DNA from: DATGPD01 sp041398565
GTDB taxonomy: Bacteria; Planctomycetota; UBA1135; UBA2386
NCBI GenBank assembly: GCA_041398565.1
Contig: JAWKUN010000005.1
Location: forward strand, 124,001-188,000
Direction of reading: 5' to 3'
DNA: 64,000 nucleotides
Shown here: positions 61,931-64,000 of the stretch, piece by piece
Layout of the letters: the number at the start of each line of letters is the position of its first letter
Numbering within the stretch: position 1 is the first letter of the stretch
Notes under the pieces: model-generated
Database searches by the model: none
Told to the model about the DNA's origin: nothing
What the model saw: only the letters and a program-made list of their open reading frames with translations
Translations under genes and position numbers: made by a program

Positions 61931-64000
61931 CACAGCCATGGCTCGAACTGAGCGTGGACCTGCAACCAAGCCGCCGCACGCCGCGCATCGCCGCTGGCGG
62001 CGATGCGCAGGCGGTCGAGCACGCGGCGCCCCAGCAAGTCTCGGTGCGGGGCGCGCTGAACCGCGACGATGGCGGCATCCTTGGCGTCGTCGAACGCGCC
62101 CTCGGCGATGCAACACTCCAGGCGCGCCATGTAGGCCTCGGGGTCGTCGAGCGCCTGCTTGACCCAGGCCTCGACGAACGGGCGCGCCGACCTGGGCGAC
62201 AAGATCAGGCGCACGCGTGCGCGGAGCTCGGCAGCCACACCCGGATCCCCGGCCCCGTCGGCGTCGTCGGCCGCCGACTCGAGCATCGGCCGCAGCGCTG
62301 CCACCACCGCGCGCGCGGGGTCGAGCGCCAGCAGGTCGAGGCATGCCAGCGGACGCAGCTCGGCCGCGAGCAGGCTGCGGTCGGCGGCGTTGCCACGTTG
62401 CAGCAGCTCGAACACGTAGTTCCAGGACTGCAAGGGCGCACGCGCATCGACTTCCTCGGCCAGCCGGCGGCGGGCCGACCGCAACGCATCCGACGTCCGC
62501 CCGACACCGCGCCGAAGCGCCTGCTCCGCGACCTCCGCCAGTTCGCCCTCGAGCCCCGACCACCGCACCCCGTCCGTGGCGACTTCGCCGGCTGCAAGCC
62601 TCTCCAGCGCGGCGATCAACAGGCGTCCGCGGCGCGCGCGGGCCAAGGGCAAGCGCATCGCCTGAGACGTTGCCGGGCGCACGTCACCGAACATGGCGCC
62701 GAGCAACTCGAGCACGATCCTGGTGCCGCCGGGTGGGCCGCCGCGCGCGAGTGCCTCGAGATCCTGTACGGCCGTCTCCGTGTCACGCGAGAGCGCCAGC
62801 TCGAGCAGCGCCCCGAGCACGCGCGGCGCGTAGGCGCCGGGCCGGAACAGCGACGCCACCTGGAGGTCGGCGCGCGCCTGCGCGACGTCGCCGACCGGCG
62901 CGGTGAGACATGCGATCGCCCGCGCCAAGAACAGGCGGTACAAACGGACCTGGTCGAGGGGCTGCGTCGTCGCAAGATCGCGCAGGCTCTGCTTGATGCG
63001 CTCGTCGAGCATCTGCTTCGCCCGCAGGCCGTGGCCAGCGAGCAACTCGGCCTCGGCCTCCGGTAGGCCCCGCGCCTCGTAGGCGGCTCGCAGCGCCCCG
63101 GCGCCCGGCTGCTCCGGCGCGAGACTGCGCGCGCGTTCGATGGCCGCGTGCACCGCCGCCGACGGCGCGACGTCGTGGCCCACCCCAGCCAACACCGCCA
63201 GGAGGTCGTCCGGGCCACTCAGCTGACCGGGGTCGTCGGCGAGAGTGCGGATCGCCTCGCCGATCAGGCTCTGGTAGCTGGCGAGCCGATTGTTGCTCAT
63301 GTCGATCGCACGCATCGTGATCGCGTAGATCGAGGTCAGCCCCAGCAAGCCGGCCACCGCCACCGCCGCCGCCAGGCCCGGACGCCGGCGCACGCGCCGC
63401 CACAGCCGCAGAGCCAGAGGTTGCCGACGCACGTACACCGGCTCGCCGTCGGCCACGCGCCGCAGGTCGCGCGCGAGGGTCTCACCGTCGGCGTAGCGAT
63501 CGACCGCGTCCTTGTGCAACAGCTTGCCGACGATCGCCGCGAGGTCCGGAGGCACGTCGGGACGCACGCTGCGCAGGTTGCGCGGATCCTGATTGAGCAG
63601 GGCGTCGAGCACCGCCTCGGGCGTCTCGGCGCGGAACGGCAGCTGCCCGGACACGGCCTCGTACACGGTGACGCCCAACGAGTAGAGGTCGCTCGCCGGA
63701 GTCAGGTGTTCGGAGCGCGCCTGCTCGGGGGACGCGTACTGCAGGGTGCCGAGGAAGCCACCGCGACCGCTACTGCGGATGCTGGCCTCACCGAGCACCC
63801 GCGACAGGCCGAAGTCGGCCAGTGCCAACGTGCCGTCGCGGTGCACCAGCAAGTTGGCCGGCTTGACGTCGCGGTGCAGGATGCGGCGGCGATGCGCGTG
63901 CGCCAGCGCGTCGGCCACGCCAGCGAACCGACGCGCCGCCTCGCGTGGCGAGAACAGCATGCGCCCCTCGCGACGCGCTCGCGCGATGTGCTGGTCGAGG
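61930..64000 (-). CDS. Ser/Thr kinase with C-terminal helical repeats (5' end beyond the window)
   Basis: About 690 codons visible; the frame continues through the right edge (DQHIARARREGR precedes MLFSPREAARR), so the N-lobe is missing. Present are ILHRDVKPANLLV (catalytic loop), LALADFGLSRV (DFG) and GTLQYASPEQARSEHLTPASDLYSLGVTVYEAVSG. A transmembrane helix (GLAAAVAVAGLLGLTSIYAITM) follows the kinase domain. The C-terminal ~430 residues are Ala/Leu/Arg-rich helices resembling TPR-type sensor regions of planctomycete kinases. Upstream partner of the regulatory-like-domain protein at 59084. Confidence 0.88.
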   Translation of the reverse strand, partial: LDQHIARARREGRMLFSPREAARRFAGVADALAHAHRRRILHRDVKPANLLVHRDGTLALADFGLSRVLGEASIRSSGRGGFLGTLQYASPEQARSEHLTPASDLYSLGVTVYEAVSGQLPFRAETPEAVLDALLNQDPRNLRSVRPDVPPDLAAIVGKLLHKDAVDRYADGETLARDLRRVADGEPVYVRRQPLALRLWRRVRRRPGLAAAVAVAGLLGLTSIYAITMRAIDMSNNRLASYQSLIGEAIRTLADDPGQLSGPDDLLAVLAGVGHDVAPSAAVHAAIERARSLAPEQPGAGALRAAYEARGLPEAEAELLAGHGLRAKQMLDERIKQSLRDLATTQPLDQVRLYRLFLARAIACLTAPVGDVAQARADLQVASLFRPGAYAPRVLGALLELALSRDTETAVQDLEALARGGPPGGTRIVLELLGAMFGDVRPATSQAMRLPLARARRGRLLIAALERLAAGEVATDGVRWSGLEGELAEVAEQALRRGVGRTSDALRSARRRLAEEVDARAPLQSWNYVFELLQRGNAADRSLLAAELRPLACLDLLALDPARAVVAALRPMLESAADDADGAGDPGVAAELRARVRLILSPRSARPFVEAWVKQALDDPEAYMARLECCIAEGAFDDAKDAAIVAVQRAPHRDLLGRRVLDRLRIAASGDARRAAAWLQVHAQFEPWL

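Overview
The window is about 70% GC, densely coded, with many 4-bp ATGA/GTGA overlaps and frequent GTG starts. Three ECF sigma factors (two resembling the TIGR02999 ECF-like family), three PknB-type kinases, a Na+/H+ N-type ATP synthase operon, CHRD, BTRD, PEGA and HEAT proteins and secreted proteins sharing a C-terminal domain point to a planctomycete, probably of an uncultured deep lineage. Myxococcota or Acidobacteria are less likely alternatives. No rRNA, tRNA, CRISPR array, transposase or phage gene was seen, so this looks like ordinary chromosome.

Layout. 1-6.5 kb: PEGA lipoprotein, GmhB-like phosphatase, isoaspartyl methyltransferase, TMEM175-like channel, glutaryl-CoA dehydrogenase, EI24-like and EamA membrane proteins. 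6.6-9.8 kb: PstS-like binding protein and a repeat lipoprotein. 10.3-16.7 kb: a complete N-ATPase operon atpDCQRBEFAG preceded by a 15-bp tandem repeat. 16.8-24.6 kb: secreted Kelch-like, BTRD and CHRD proteins around a sigma factor-kinase pair; the CHRD gene is cut by one in-frame TGA. 25-33 kb: YjbQ, a secreted protein, MetRS, a 30-residue lysine-rich peptide, a vitellogenin/HEAT protein and a secreted beta-rich protein. 33.5-38.8 kb: an ECF sigma factor with an LRR membrane protein, then a second sigma factor convergent with a kinase.

39.2-45.9 kb holds the most unusual set: a minus-strand cluster of a PATAN-TPR-PEGA-PQQ membrane protein, a TPR-Roadblock protein, an MglB-like Roadblock protein, an MglA-like GTPase with a C-terminal membrane anchor, and another Roadblock-like protein. 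This looks like a membrane-tethered small-GTPase switch. 46.3-49.5 kb: gcvT-gcvH-lipoyl/octanoyl transferase, then an HDOD protein. 49.7-52.9 kb: a duplicated LamG-like secreted protein and a CMD protein. 53-57.6 kb, read leftward: ptsI, a Myb/SANT-like protein, STAS, PAS histidine kinase and CheY-like regulator. 57.8-64 kb: a coiled-coil membrane protein, a multi-domain carboxypeptidase-regulatory-like protein and a kinase running off the right edge.

Two families of dispersed intergenic repeats and a recurring -10-like hexamer 6-7 nt before start codons (suggesting leaderless mRNAs) are the main non-coding signals.
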